Shown here: positions 1 through 9,720 of the stretch, one piece after another | How positions within the stretch are numbered: the stretch's first letter is position 1 | Layout: each line of letters opens with the position of its first letter | Assembly (NCBI GenBank): GCA_963823105.1 | Contig: CAWGKC010000009.1 | Coordinates: 248,001 to 312,000 of the forward strand | DNA length: 64,000 nucleotides | DNA from: JAJYKC01 sp963823105 | GTDB taxonomy: Bacteria; Acidobacteriota; Terriglobia; Bryobacterales; Bryobacteraceae | Direction of reading: 5' to 3' | Notes under the pieces: generated by a model | Databases searched by the model: none | What the model saw: only the letters and a program-made list of their open reading frames with translations | Told to the model about the DNA's origin: nothing | Position numbers and translations under genes: made by a program

Positions 1-438
1 CGCCGCACCGACCTCTTCCTCTCCCGCTTCGCCGCCGACCCCATCCTCCCTCGCGTCACCTTCGCCGGCCCCGTCACCGACGAAGAGCTAGCCCAACTCT
101 ACCGCCGCTGCGACATTTTCGTCGCGCCCTCGCTCTACGAATCCTTCGGAATTGTCTTCCTCGAAGCCATGCGCGCCTCCAAACCCGCCGTCGGCTGCCG
201 CGCCGGTGGCATGCCCGAAGTGATCGCCGAAGGCGAAACCGGCCTCCTCGCCGAACCCGGCGACGCCGCCAGCCTCCATTCCGCTCTAGCCACCCTCATC
301 GCCGATCCCATCCTTCGCCGCAAAATGGGTCAAGCCGGCCGGGCGCGCTTCGAGCGCCATTTTTCGCTCGAGCGAAACGTCCAGGCCACTATCGGGTTCT
401 ATCTAAATGTACGGCGTCAAGCCGTCCGCGTCCGCTAA
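1..438 (+). CDS. Glycosyltransferase family 4 (GT-B), C-terminal part
   Basis: The reading frame is open from the first base of the window and ends at TAA 436-438, so only the last 145 codons are present. It reads as the C-terminal Rossmann domain of a GT4-type glycosyltransferase. The donor-binding E-x7-E motif is visible as ESFGIVFLE, preceded by the usual 'Y..CDIFVAPSLY' strand, and followed by 'GGMPEVI.EGETGLL' and a final helix with conserved Leu/Arg. Enzymes of this family transfer a sugar from a nucleotide-sugar to lipid, polysaccharide or small-molecule acceptors in the cytoplasm. The acceptor cannot be told from this half. The product could belong to polysaccharide or glycolipid synthesis; the upstream neighbourhood is outside the window. 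Confidence 0.9.
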   Translation, partial: RRTDLFLSRFAADPILPRVTFAGPVTDEELAQLYRRCDIFVAPSLYESFGIVFLEAMRASKPAVGCRAGGMPEVIAEGETGLLAEPGDAASLHSALATLIADPILRRKMGQAGRARFERHFSLERNVQATIGFYLNVRRQAVRVR

Positions 439-469
439 CCAAGCATTCGCTTGAAAGGACCCTTACCTT

Positions 470-2645
470 ATGCCACACTTGCGCCCCATTCTCGTCTTCA
501 GCGCGGCCGTCGCTCTGTTTCAGCCGCCCTCCTTCTCCCAAAGCCTTCTGTATCGCGCCGCCAGCACCACCCCCCTCGAGCAACTCACCGGCGAAACCTT
601 CCAAATCGATACCAACGGCCTCTACTACTACAACTTCACTCCCAGCCGCACCATGAGCAAGTATGGCCTCCTCGGCTGCGACCTCGGCTACCCCATCGTC
701 TACGCCGATAAAATCCTATTCCTCTACGGCGACACCCTCAGCACCTTCACCAACGCCAATGGCCAGTTCATACTCACCGGCGACTCCGGTAACGACAACA
801 TCAGCTTCATCCCCAACGTCGATCTCAGCCAATGCCATTACATCCCCGACATGGACGCGCAACTGGCCCAGGGCAACACGAATCCGCAAGTGAGCTACGG
901 CGCCTGCCCCATCCTCCAAACCTACGAAAATCCCAATCACGCCCCCACCGATCACGTTTTTCAAACCACGACGATCTCCGGCTTAACCTCCAACGAAGGC
1001 ACCGGGCCCGACGAAACGCCCAGCGGAGGGTTCGACTACAACGGCTATCTCTACATGTTCTACATCGTCCAGGTCCAGATTCCGCCCAATCCCCCGCACT
1101 TCGCTCTCGAATCCATCCTCGCCAAATCCGATCAGCCCAGCGCCAGCTTCGGCCTCACCACTCCCCCCACGTTCCACAAACTCTTTCAAGTCTCCGTCCA
1201 CGCCGCCATATCCCGATCCCTCGAACCCTCCGCCCGAATCCGGCAACGGCGGCAAGTTTATGTTCGATCCGGTCGATGTCGTCGATAACGCCACGCTCGC
1301 CGCCAACGGCCTTCTCCCCGGCCTTCCCGCCGCGCTGCAATCCGCGCCTCAGGTTGTCTTCGTCTTCGGCAGCTCGTGGTATTACGACCACAGCAATCTC
1401 TACCTCGCCGCATTCGACATTCGCGACACCGAGTCCGGCGTCGCAACCTGGTATTACTACGCCGGCCATAACGGCTCCAACCAATGGACCTCCGACGAAG
1501 CCGCCGCCGCGCCGATGCTCGCCTCCAGCCCCATCGTCGGCAATCACTCCGTGCTCTGGAACTCCACCCTTCGCCGCTTCGTTCTCATGGACGGCAACAT
1601 CGTCGCTTCCGCCTCGGCCACGCCGTGGGGACCATGGTCGAATCCCATTCTCGTCCTCGATCCGAACGGGCCGTGGGCGCAGAAGCTCATCCATCGCACC
1701 GCGGCGAGTCCCATCGTCCGCGAAGCGCCCAGCGTCACCGTCTACACGCAGAACGGAAAAGTCTCTAATCTGAACAGTTCCGAAATCGGCTTCCCTTACA
1801 GCCCCGACCAAATCGACCGCCCCACCGCCAACCCCGACGGATCGACCACCATTTACTACACAATGTCCACCTGGAACCCCTACGAGACCTACCTGGTTTC
1901 TTCCACTTTCTCCATCGGTCCGCAAAGCGGCCAAGTCGTCTCCGGCGCCTCCTACGACGCCACGGCCGTCGCCGCTGGCTCCATTGCCAGCCTCTTCGGC
2001 CCGAACCTCGCCTCCGGCGTCGTCAGCGCTCCCAACTCCAACCTCGGTACCTCCCTCGGGGGCCGCATGGTGCAAGTGACCGACAGCGCCGGCAAAAGCG
2101 CCTTCGCCAATCTCTATTTCGTTTCACCCGGCCAAATCAACTTCGTCATGCCGCCCGGCGCCGCGCCCGGCGCCGCCACCGTCAACGTCCTCAGCGGAGC
2201 CAGTGTCGTTTTCTCCGCCTCCGCCCAGATCGCCTCTGTGGCGCCCGGCGTCTTCACCGCCCCCGCCACCGGTTCCGGCGTCGCCTCCGCCTTCCTCGTC
2301 ACCATCGATTCCAGCGGGAAACAAACCACCCAGCCGGCCTTCAACTGTCCCTCCGGCCCCTCGTCATGCACCGCCAATCCGCTCGATCTATCGAACGCCC
2401 CCGGCGGCGCGTTTCTGGAGTTATACGGCACCGGCATCCGCAACAACATCGGCCTGTCCGCGGTGAGCGCCGCCATCGGCGGTTACCCCGCCACCGTCGT
2501 CTACGCCGGCACACAGAGCCAATACGAGGGGATGGACCAGGCGAACATTCAAGTTCCCGCCCAACTGCAAGGCGCCGGCGACGTCACCGTGACGCTGCTC
2601 GTCGACGGCCTGCCCGCTAATTCCATCACCGTGGCGTTCAAATAA
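470..2645 (+). CDS. Exported DUF4185-like protein with Solibacter-type (TIGR03437) C-terminal domain, frameshifted
   Basis: Two overlapping open frames (470-1288, then 1260-2645) join into one protein of about 724 aa if one extra base near 1190-1203 is ignored. Residues 1-24 form a signal peptide ending around 'PPSFSQ'. The next ~450 residues contain Tyr/Trp-rich, beta-propeller-like sequence (YYYNF, GFDYNGYLYMFY, GSSWYYDHSN) reminiscent of DUF4185 or glycosidase-like five-blade folds. The last ~240 residues are the lineage-specific Solibacter C-terminal domain, recognisable by 'GSIASLFGPNLA', 'PGQINFVMPPGA' and a final 'ANIQVPA...VTLLVDG' strand. The product is probably secreted or surface-held; no enzyme activity can be assigned. 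The frame break leaves both halves otherwise intact, so an assembly error is as likely as a pseudogene. Confidence 0.75.
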
Positions 2646-2665
2646 GCGAATCGCCGCCAGGAAAT

Positions 2666-2992
2666 TCAGTTCTTCGCCTGTGGCGGAACGTAACCCGGTG
2701 GCAGCGCCGCGCCGTCGCCGAAGAAATACTCCTCCATCTGCTTCAGCAAAAACTCCTGCGCCTCCGGGGTTCCCAGATTCAGACGATACTCGTTCATGAT
2801 CATCTTCATCTGCTCCAGCCACAGTTTCCAGGCGTCCTTGGAGACGTTCTCGTAGATTCTCTGGCCGAGAGGATGATTGTCGAAGGGCACCTCGTCCAGC
2901 CCCGCCATTTCCTTTTGAAACTTCACGCAGAACACTCTGCGGGCGCCTGTCTCCGGCGCTCTCGGGCCAACCATTCCGCTTCCGCAACCCAT
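2666..2992 (-). CDS. YggX-like Fe(2+)-trafficking / oxidative damage protection protein
   Basis: The protein of about 108 aa matches the small YggX family (Iron_traffic) over its last ~90 residues: 'RVFCVKFQKEMAGLD' with the conserved early Cys, 'GQRIYENVSKDAWKLW', 'MIMNEYRLNL' and 'FLLKQMEEYFFG'. YggX proteins are cytoplasmic and are linked to iron supply to Fe-S enzymes and resistance to oxidative damage. The frame is open further upstream, but the ATG at 2992 has a good GGGAGGG ribosome-binding site about 8 bases before it. That start leaves a short extra N-terminal tail compared with the E. coli protein, so an in-frame ATG at 2974 is an alternative. It is divergent from the cobalamin adenosyltransferase gene. 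Confidence 0.85.
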   Translation of the reverse strand: MGCGSGMVGPRAPETGARRVFCVKFQKEMAGLDEVPFDNHPLGQRIYENVSKDAWKLWLEQMKMIMNEYRLNLGTPEAQEFLLKQMEEYFFGDGAALPPGYVPPQAKN

Positions 2993-3077
2993 GGACGATC
3001 CCTCCCTCGATTCAGGATACCCCACGGCGGCGCGGGAATTCCGGCAGCTTCCATCGCGCCGCCGTAAGTCGCTTAAG

Positions 3078-3701
3078 ATGGTCTTCGTGGACCAACCCCC
3101 GTTCGATCCGCCTCGCCTCGCTCTCAACCGCATCTACACCCGCCGCGGCGACGCGGGGGAAACCAGCCTCGCCGGCGGCCAGCGGGTGGCCAAGGACGCC
3201 CTGCGCATCGAATGCTATGGAACGGTGGACGAATTGAACGCCTTCGTCGGTTTGGCTTGCGTTTCGGCCGAAAGCGACGCCCGCCTCGCCTCCCTCGCCG
3301 CCATCCTGAAGCGCGTCCAGCACGAGCTTTTCAACCTTGGCTCCATCCTCGCCACGCTCCCGGAGGACGTTCACCCCCGCCAAGCCCGCGTCACCGGCGC
3401 CGAAATCGATCTGCTCGAAGCGCAAATCGACTCGATGAACGAGGATCTCCCTCCGCTCCGTTCCTTCGTCCTACCCGGCGGCAGCCGCGTCAACGCCGAG
3501 CTCCATGCCTGCCGCACCATTTGCCGCCGCGCAGAGCGTCTTGCCGTCTCCCTCGCCCGCCTCGAAGAGGTCCCACCCGAAGCCGTCCGCTATCTGAACC
3601 GCTTGAGCGACGCCCTCTTCGTCTGGAGCCGTTGGGTGAACCGCGCGCTCGGCGTCCCGGAAGTTCTCTGGGAACCGAATCAGCCGCGTCCTAACCACTA
3701 A
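3078..3701 (+). CDS. PduO-type cob(I)alamin adenosyltransferase
   Basis: A 207-aa protein of the PduO/MMAB class, which transfers the 5'-deoxyadenosyl group of ATP to cob(I)alamin to make adenosylcobalamin. The ATP-binding N-terminal motif 'YTRRGDAGETSLAGGQRV' sits near residue 20. The family signature 'RYLNRLSDALFVWSRW' is near the C-terminus, with the helical-bundle segment 'FVLPGGSRVNAELHACRTI' between. The frame is open to 2991, but the first 29 codons have no family match and overlap the divergent yggX-like gene; ATG 3078 gives the usual family length. No B12 pathway genes are adjacent. It converges on the TonB receptor gene, with a shared terminator between them. Confidence 0.92.
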   Translation: MVFVDQPPFDPPRLALNRIYTRRGDAGETSLAGGQRVAKDALRIECYGTVDELNAFVGLACVSAESDARLASLAAILKRVQHELFNLGSILATLPEDVHPRQARVTGAEIDLLEAQIDSMNEDLPPLRSFVLPGGSRVNAELHACRTICRRAERLAVSLARLEEVPPEAVRYLNRLSDALFVWSRWVNRALGVPEVLWEPNQPRPNH

Positions 3702-3714
3702 AATCGAGCCAAAA

Positions 3715-3747
3715 AGGCTCCGGAAAGCCGAATGCCCTCCGGAGCCT
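3715..3747. terminator. Bidirectional intrinsic terminator
   Basis: A perfect 10-bp stem (AGGCTCCGGA at 3715-3724 and TCCGGAGCCT at 3738-3747) encloses a 13-base loop. An A-run precedes it and a T-rich CTTT follows it, so both strands present a hairpin followed by a U-rich tract. It lies between the convergent adenosyltransferase and TonB receptor genes and should serve both. Confidence 0.8.
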
Positions 3748-3775
3748 CTTTGGTGGTGCGGTGCGTGGAGGAGGT

Positions 3776-6700
3776 CTAGAATTGCAGGCGCAGCGAGAAT
3801 TGAACGTGGCGCTCGCTGCCCGTTAGCGTGTTGGTGATCTGGCCGAACTTGGCATCGCCTATGTTGTTGTCGGGCGTGCCGAATTGCGGTGTATTGGCGA
3901 TATTGAAACTCTCGGCTCGGAATTCAACCTTCCACCGCTCGGTGATGGCGAAGTCCTTGAAGATCGAGAAATCGAGCGTGCGGAGCGGAGGTGTGAAGTT
4001 GGTCTGCAGGCCAAGGTTTCCTTGGGTCAGCGACGCCGGGTGCGTGAAATTGGACGTATTGAACCACTCGCCCGGATTCCGGCCATTCGATGGCGCGGCG
4101 TTTGGATTCGTGCCAGCCACGAGATCTGGCGAACATCCGCTCCAGACACCCTGGCAACCGTTGGCGCGAATCGTGAAGGGTTGGCCGGAATTCATGCTCA
4201 GAACGCCGTTCACCTGCCAGTTGCCCAAAAGCGTGCTGGCGAACCGGTTCATATTCGCCCCATAGGCTCTTCCGCGGCCGAACGGAACGTCGTAATTGAA
4301 CCCCGAGGTGAAGTTGTGTTCGATGTCCCAAGCGGCGTTTGCGTATGAGGTGGCATAGTTCTGCGGATTCTTCGTGTAAAACCCAGACGATCCGCTTAGC
4401 GTCGTGCCAGTGTTGGCCAACGCATGGCCGTAAGTATAGGACGTGATGAACTGCAACCCGTTCGACATGCGCTTGTTCAAAGAAACGGTCAGCGCATCGT
4501 AATTGCCGAAGCCGAAAGTTGCAGTACCCGAAATCCCGCCAATGTCCGGATACGGACGCAGGGAGTTGCAGTTGATGCTTGTGTTCAAAGTCCCGAGGTT
4601 TGGACACGTATTGAAATCCGGCTGTAAGAGCTGGTGCGAAGAGTGATTTCCCTGGTAGCCGACATCGAGCACCATGCTGCCTTTTAGTTCCTGTTGAATA
4701 TCCAAATTCCATTTTTGAACCATCGGATTCAGGAAGTCGTTGGCGACGGAGCGGAACTGAAGCGAAGACACGGGCGTTGTGGTGAAGACGTTGAGAGGAA
4801 AGCCCGCCGAAATTCCCCCTGTTGCCGCGCCGCCGGCGAAGTATGGGTCGGGCAGGAAGCTGCCGACGCCGGACGGGCGGTTCAACTGAGGCGACTCATT
4901 GAAAGGAGCCGACTCGCCGCGGTTCGGATTTCCTCCCTGATTTTCCTCGCCGCCGTAGAAGATTCCATAAGCGCCGCGGAGCACGGTCTTACTAAACAGG
5001 TTGTAGGCGAAGCCGACGCGCGGACCAATATCCGCTTTATCCCAGGGAATCAGATACTGGTTCACTTGGCCGCGGCTGACCGTCACATTCGGAAACAGCG
5101 CGGGGAAGGTGCGGCCACCCGTCGTATATGGCGTGTTGAAGTTGGGAGGCAGCGCGGCGTTCTGATTCGGCCCCGAGGGAATGTAGAGAGTCAAATTATT
5201 CAGGTCGAAGTTGGATTGGCGCGAAAACTTCTCGCCGATCGGCGACCAGAGCTCATACCGCAGGCCCAAATTCAAAGTCAATTTCGGCGTAAGTTTCCAG
5301 TCGTCCTGGCCATAGAACGCGTATGCCTGCCGCGTGGACGAGATAAAATTCGTCGTTGAAATTTGCCCGTTATTGATGGCGCCGAGAAGGAAAGACGCCA
5401 TTGTGTCGCCCGTGTCCGCGCTGAGGGTGCCGTTCAATCCACCGACGGAACTGGCACTGGAGGGGAACGCGGTTTCGTTGCGGGAGAAGTTCATTTCCCC
5501 GTGTGGAAAGGGCACCTGGAAGAACGGGAACTGAATGGGCCGGACTTCGCCGCCGAACTTCAGCGAGTGGTTGCCGGTGGTGACGGAAAGGTTCTGAACG
5601 AAATCCCATTCGTTGTTATATTCCTTAGTCGGCAGCCAGTCGTTGGCGCCCACCTGGCTGTAGGGTCCCATGCCGAATTGCGGTAGACCGCCGTTGAGGG
5701 TGGTCGTCGGGTTGTAGCCGCCGATTCCGATCGCCGAGAATTCGTTGGTATTGGCGTTGGCCTGAGTGCGCGCCGTCACCAATCGGCTGAAGCCGAGCCG
5801 CGTTTCGGAAATGATGGAAGGCGAGAAGATGTGAGTGAATCCAAGTTGGGCGTTTCGTCCCAAATCCTGCTCGCTGGTGCCATTGAAGTTTCCGCCGTCG
5901 AGAGCGCCCTGGAAGGGAGCCACGCTGGCTTTGGCCGTGTTGGACCAGCTAATGCTACCGAAAAGGCTGTTCTTGTCGTTAATGCGATAATCCACGCGTC
6001 CGTCGCCCTGATCGGTATTCAAAGCTCCCGGCGTCACCGTGTAGTAATCGTTCTGCGGATAATTGCCATTCGCGAATGGCTGATTGGGCGCCGGGTAGAG
6101 CGCGGCGATTTTCCTCGCCGCCGGATCCATCACCGACGTCGGGATGATATTGCCTGGGAATGGGTTGCGGGTATAGACCGGACTGCCTCCGCTACAGCCG
6201 CTCACGCAGCGCGTGCTATTGGGATCGAACAATTCATTCTGCAGAATCTGGTTTCCCGTGGCGGGATCCGTCCCGATCGCTTTGCCAAGCAAGCCCGAGA
6301 AGTTTCCCCCGATCATCGCTTGCGTGGGAATCGTATAGAAGCCGCCGTAACCCAGATTGTCGATCGTGCCGCCGCTCGTCGCGATCCTCGTGCCCTGATA
6401 GTCGCCGAAAATGAATAGCTTGTTCTTGATGATCGCGCCGCCCGCCGCTGCGCCGAACTGGTTTTGTTTGAATGTATTGCGAGCCACGCCCGCGCGGTTA
6501 TTATCCCACCGGTTGGCGTTCAAAGCGTCGTTCTGGAGAATCTCGAACAGAACGCCGTGAACCTCATTGGTGCCCGACTTCAGGTTGACGTCCACCACGC
6601 CGCCGGCCGCGCGGCCATACTCGGCGTTGTACCCGTTGGTCAGGATTTGCATCTGACCGATCGCTTCCACCGAAGGGTTAATCACAAACGATTGCTGATT

Positions 6701-7324
6701 GATAAAATCGATGACGTTGACGTTATTATCCACGCCGTTAAGCAGGAAATTGTTCTCGCCCGTCGACCGCACGCCGTTCGCCGAGAAACCCCCGCCCAGT
6801 GCGTCGCGCGCACCCGGCTCCGGAGGCAGTACGCCCGGAGTTAATCGCGCCAAAAACGCAAACGTCCTCTGCCCGCCCAGCGGCAGTTGAGTCACTTGCG
6901 ACGAATTCAAATCCGCTCCCTGCTCGGCCGATTCGGTCTGAAGCAGCGGCGCGCCCGAGACAACCTCCACCGTCTGGCTGACATTTCCGACCGTCAGCGC
7001 CATATTCGCTCCCGCCCGCTCGCCGGGGTTAACGATAATTCCTTTTTGTTGCGCCTTTTGGAACCCGGGCGCTTCCACGGTAATCGTATAGGTGCCGGGC
7101 TTCAGCAACGGCCGGACGTAGGTCCCCGAAGCGTCCGTGTCCGCCGTATAGGATAAACCCGTGGCGTCTTCGATGATGACCACTTTCGCGTTGGCGACGG
7201 CCGCTCCTTGCGGGTCGGTGACCGTGCCGGTAATCGTTCCAAGATCGCGTTGAGCGAGAGCGGCGACGCTCATCAGCAACAGCGAACCAACAAATCCTAA
7301 AAACCTACTAAGCCGACGGGGCAT
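3776..7324 (-). CDS. TonB-dependent receptor, Oar/acidobacterial type with carboxypeptidase-regulatory domain
   Basis: An 1182-aa outer-membrane receptor. A signal peptide ends near residue 24 (SVAALAQ). A carboxypeptidase-regulatory-like beta domain follows (about 28-105, 'GTITGTVTDPQGAAVANAKV'), then a plug domain (about 115-235, with 'GFSANGVRSTGENNFLLNGV'), then a long beta-barrel ending in the terminal aromatic 'FSLRLQF' expected for BamA recognition. Such receptors import large substrates, often oligosaccharides in this phylum, with TonB-ExbBD energy; the substrate here is inferred only from context. The ATG at 7324 is chosen because GGAGGA lies just upstream; an in-frame GTG at 7336 overlaps that site. 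The neighbouring LacI-family gene, the operator in its promoter and the GH42 gene suggest sugar-responsive control. Confidence 0.93.
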   Translation of the reverse strand: MPRRLSRFLGFVGSLLLMSVAALAQRDLGTITGTVTDPQGAAVANAKVVIIEDATGLSYTADTDASGTYVRPLLKPGTYTITVEAPGFQKAQQKGIIVNPGERAGANMALTVGNVSQTVEVVSGAPLLQTESAEQGADLNSSQVTQLPLGGQRTFAFLARLTPGVLPPEPGARDALGGGFSANGVRSTGENNFLLNGVDNNVNVIDFINQQSFVINPSVEAIGQMQILTNGYNAEYGRAAGGVVDVNLKSGTNEVHGVLFEILQNDALNANRWDNNRAGVARNTFKQNQFGAAAGGAIIKNKLFIFGDYQGTRIATSGGTIDNLGYGGFYTIPTQAMIGGNFSGLLGKAIGTDPATGNQILQNELFDPNSTRCVSGCSGGSPVYTRNPFPGNIIPTSVMDPAARKIAALYPAPNQPFANGNYPQNDYYTVTPGALNTDQGDGRVDYRINDKNSLFGSISWSNTAKASVAPFQGALDGGNFNGTSEQDLGRNAQLGFTHIFSPSIISETRLGFSRLVTARTQANANTNEFSAIGIGGYNPTTTLNGGLPQFGMGPYSQVGANDWLPTKEYNNEWDFVQNLSVTTGNHSLKFGGEVRPIQFPFFQVPFPHGEMNFSRNETAFPSSASSVGGLNGTLSADTGDTMASFLLGAINNGQISTTNFISSTRQAYAFYGQDDWKLTPKLTLNLGLRYELWSPIGEKFSRQSNFDLNNLTLYIPSGPNQNAALPPNFNTPYTTGGRTFPALFPNVTVSRGQVNQYLIPWDKADIGPRVGFAYNLFSKTVLRGAYGIFYGGEENQGGNPNRGESAPFNESPQLNRPSGVGSFLPDPYFAGGAATGGISAGFPLNVFTTTPVSSLQFRSVANDFLNPMVQKWNLDIQQELKGSMVLDVGYQGNHSSHQLLQPDFNTCPNLGTLNTSINCNSLRPYPDIGGISGTATFGFGNYDALTVSLNKRMSNGLQFITSYTYGHALANTGTTLSGSSGFYTKNPQNYATSYANAAWDIEHNFTSGFNYDVPFGRGRAYGANMNRFASTLLGNWQVNGVLSMNSGQPFTIRANGCQGVWSGCSPDLVAGTNPNAAPSNGRNPGEWFNTSNFTHPASLTQGNLGLQTNFTPPLRTLDFSIFKDFAITERWKVEFRAESFNIANTPQFGTPDNNIGDAKFGQITNTLTGSERHVQFSLRLQF

Positions 7325-7375
7325 AGATTCCTCCACTTAAACCGGAAGCAGAAACTGAGTACGAGACTGGAATCG

Positions 7376-7404
7376 AAGTTACCACACGTAAACGCTTACT
7401 TCAA
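7376..7404 (-). promoter_or_regulatory. Candidate sigma-70 promoter of the TonB receptor gene
   Basis: On the minus strand, TTGAAG (7399-7404) and TAACTT (7376-7381) are separated by exactly 17 bases. The A/T-rich tract immediately upstream (about 7405-7428) could act as an UP element. The -35 matches 4 of 6 and the -10 only 3 of 6 consensus positions, so this is a moderate promoter call. Its position relative to the operator strengthens it. Confidence 0.5.
7388..7399. promoter_or_regulatory. LacI-family operator (cre-like palindrome)
   Basis: GTAAACGCTTAC (minus strand GTAAGCGTTTAC) is a near-perfect palindrome of the class bound by LacI/CcpA-type regulators, with the central CG typical of that family. 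It sits inside the spacer of the candidate TonB-receptor promoter and about 85 bases before the start of the divergent LacI-family gene. The natural reading is repression of the receptor gene, and possibly autoregulation, by that neighbour. Confidence 0.65.
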
Positions 7405-7483
7405 GCTTTTTTTTAATCTTTTTGTATTATGGGAGGTGCCCGGCCGCCGCGATCCGGTCCGGTCGGGGACGTGACAGCGCATT

Positions 7484-8513
7484 ATGAGCCTTTACGAAGT
7501 CGCTAAAAGAGCCGGTGTATCGACGGCCACAGTCTCCCGCACGATTAACCGCCCCGCCGACGTCGACCCAAAGACCGCCGAGCGGGTGTGGAAAGCCATC
7601 CGCGAGCTCGATTACCTTCCCAACATTCAAGCCCGCTCCCTGGTCTCCGGACGCAGCCGCATCCTGGGTCTGATCGTCTCCGATATCACCAACCCGTTCT
7701 TTCCCGAACTGGTGAAAGAGTTCGAAAACCTGTGCGTCGAGCACGACTACGAAATTCTCATCAGCTCAACCAACTACGACACCGTCCGGATGGAGATCTG
7801 CGTCCGGCGCATGCTGCAACGCAAGGTGGAAGGCGTGGCCATCATGACGTCCGAAATGAGCAACAGCTTCATCGACGAGTTCTCGCGCCGCAACGTGCCG
7901 TTGGTTTTTCTCGACGTTGGCGTTCCCAAGGACCGCGTCAGCAACGTCCGCGTCGATTATCGCGCGGGCATCGCTCAAGCGGTCGAACATCTGCTCGGCC
8001 TTGGCCACCGGCGAATCGCCTTCGTCAGCGGCCCTCAGGCCGTCAAGTCGGCGCGCATCCGGCGCTCGGCGTTCCTCGGCGCGCTGGCGAAGGCCGGCAT
8101 CGGGGAAGGGGAGAGGCTGGTCGAAGAGAGCGATCACACCGTGGAAGGAGGGTTGCTCGCCATGGAACGCCTCCTGCGCATCGTCGAACCCCCCACCGCC
8201 GTTCTCGCCTCCAACGACGTCACCGCCATCGGCGCCCTACGCGCCATTCGCCGCGCCGGTCTCCGCGTTCCTCAAGACATTTCCGTGGTCGGCTTCGACG
8301 ATATCCAGCTCGCCCGCTATACCGACCCTCCCCTCACCACCGTCCGCTTCCCCCGCGACGAGATCGCCCGCCAAGCCTTCCATGCGCTGCTCTACCATCT
8401 CGAAAGCGTCTCCAACGGCGCGCCCCCGCCCTATGCCAAAGCCCACATCGTAAAGACGCATCTGGTCGATTCGCGAATCCACCGGACCCATGGCGCCCGC
8501 CAAAATCACGTAA
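7484..8513 (+). CDS. LacI-family transcriptional regulator, C-terminal frameshift
   Basis: The N-terminus is a LacI-type helix-turn-helix ('YEVAKRAGVSTATVSRTINR') with the hinge 'PNIQARSLVSGRSRILGLI'. A periplasmic-binding-protein-like effector domain follows ('NDVTAIGALRAIRRAGLRVP', 'SVVGFDDIQLARYT', 'LTTVRF'). The frame as given runs on to 8656 with about 60 unrelated residues. Skipping G8468 instead restores the family ending 'HLVIRESTGP' and stops at TAA 8511-8513, giving 342 aa, the normal size. The span given is this corrected one. It probably binds the operator at 7388-7399 and responds to a sugar or sugar derivative. The upstream neighbour is the divergent TonB receptor; the downstream gene is convergent, overlapping by 8 bases after correction. 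Confidence 0.85.
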
Positions 8514-9717
8514 GGCGGCTCACGAGTTCCCTCAGCCCGGTCGCCTCGTTCGTCTCCGTTCCCCGCGGCATCGAAGGCCCGATCGCCAGCGCTTCGTTCC
8601 CTCCCTCGAACCACGCCAAAAACCGCGCCTCGTCCGCGCCCGCCAGCCGCTGCTGATTGATCCACGTATAGTAAGCGCCCATGTCGGCGTCGATCAGAGA
8701 CCCTTCCGGATCGTACTGCGGCGCCTCGTTTGCTCCGGCCAGCAATCCGGTCATCGATCCCTCGCGCAGCCGCGGCGAATACCGCGCCAGCAGCGTCACG
8801 CACTGCGCCCGCCGCAACGCCTCCCGCGCCGTCCATTGCACGAACGTCGTGCTGAAAATCTGCGTGCCGGAGCCTTCCGTCAACACGCTGATCTGGAAAC
8901 GGTTCAATACCGCGTCCTCCTCCGCCGCGCTCATTCCTAAATCCGCCGGACCCAGCCGCGCCAACAGGCTGCGTAGCGCCTCCGGCCCTCCCCCGTCCGG
9001 CTGCATCGTCGCTCGCATCTTCGCCACCAATGCCGCCCGCACCCGGTCGAGCGCCGGATACGAAACCCGCGCCACCCCTTCGCCCGCCATCGCTTCCGGC
9101 TTCCCGCCGTCGATATACCAATGCCCGTACGGGATCGGATGCTCCTTCGCCCGCGCCTCTACCGCCGCCACGAGGATTCTTAATCCGTTCTCCGGATCGA
9201 TGTTCGTAAAGTGCAACCCTTGCGGCCGCAGTTTGCGAAACAGCGGCGCCGCGTTCCCCTTTACTCCCCTGCCCACTACGACGATCCCCAAGCGCGGCGC
9301 TGGCAGCGCTTCCGGCGCTTTCGCGGCATTTAGCTTGTGAACGTAATCCACCGCCGCCGCGCGAAACGCGTCAATCTGGTGCGTCGCCCAAAGATGCGCC
9401 GAAAGCTGTTCGGAAAACTCCGCCGGCGACTTCACCCAATCCACCCGCTCCAATTCCGCCGACAGCCGAAGCTGCGCAAACGGCGTCATCCACGCCCGCA
9501 ATTCCTCCGGCGTCCGCGCGCCAAGGTAGGCAAACTGATGATCCAATTCCTTCCTCTCCGCCGGGAATTTCCAGTCGTAGGCGATCAGCTCCCGCAACAG
9601 CAGCGGCAAAAACGCCGTCGGAAGCTGGCGCAACAGCGCGATCTCCTCCGTCGCAACTTTCCGCGCCAACGGCGGATACGTCCCGAAGCTCTCCGGTTTC
9701 AGATCGCCCGGCGTCAT
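8506..9717 (-). CDS. Hypothetical protein paired with Tat-exported phosphatase-like protein
   Basis: A 403-aa protein that I do not recognise. It has no signal peptide or membrane segment. It is alpha/beta in character, with a hydrophobic strand 'LGIVVVGRGVKG' near the middle, 'YGHWYIDGGKPEA' after it and a conserved-looking 'TEGSGTQIFSTTFVQW' later. The C-terminal third has 'EGSLIDADMGAYYTWINQQRL'. It starts 3 bases after the stop of the upstream alkaline-phosphatase-superfamily gene, so the two are almost certainly co-transcribed and probably act together. The function is unknown. Confidence 0.75.
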   Translation of the reverse strand: MTPGDLKPESFGTYPPLARKVATEEIALLRQLPTAFLPLLLRELIAYDWKFPAERKELDHQFAYLGARTPEELRAWMTPFAQLRLSAELERVDWVKSPAEFSEQLSAHLWATHQIDAFRAAAVDYVHKLNAAKAPEALPAPRLGIVVVGRGVKGNAAPLFRKLRPQGLHFTNIDPENGLRILVAAVEARAKEHPIPYGHWYIDGGKPEAMAGEGVARVSYPALDRVRAALVAKMRATMQPDGGGPEALRSLLARLGPADLGMSAAEEDAVLNRFQISVLTEGSGTQIFSTTFVQWTAREALRRAQCVTLLARYSPRLREGSMTGLLAGANEAPQYDPEGSLIDADMGAYYTWINQQRLAGADEARFLAWFEGGNEALAIGPSMPRGTETNEATGLRELVSRLT

Positions 9718-9720
9718 CGC

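Noticed and set aside
8514..8656. C-terminal extension of the LacI regulator overlapping the next gene by 151 bases
   Set aside because: The normal family ending appears when one base is skipped, so the extension is an artefact of the frame break.
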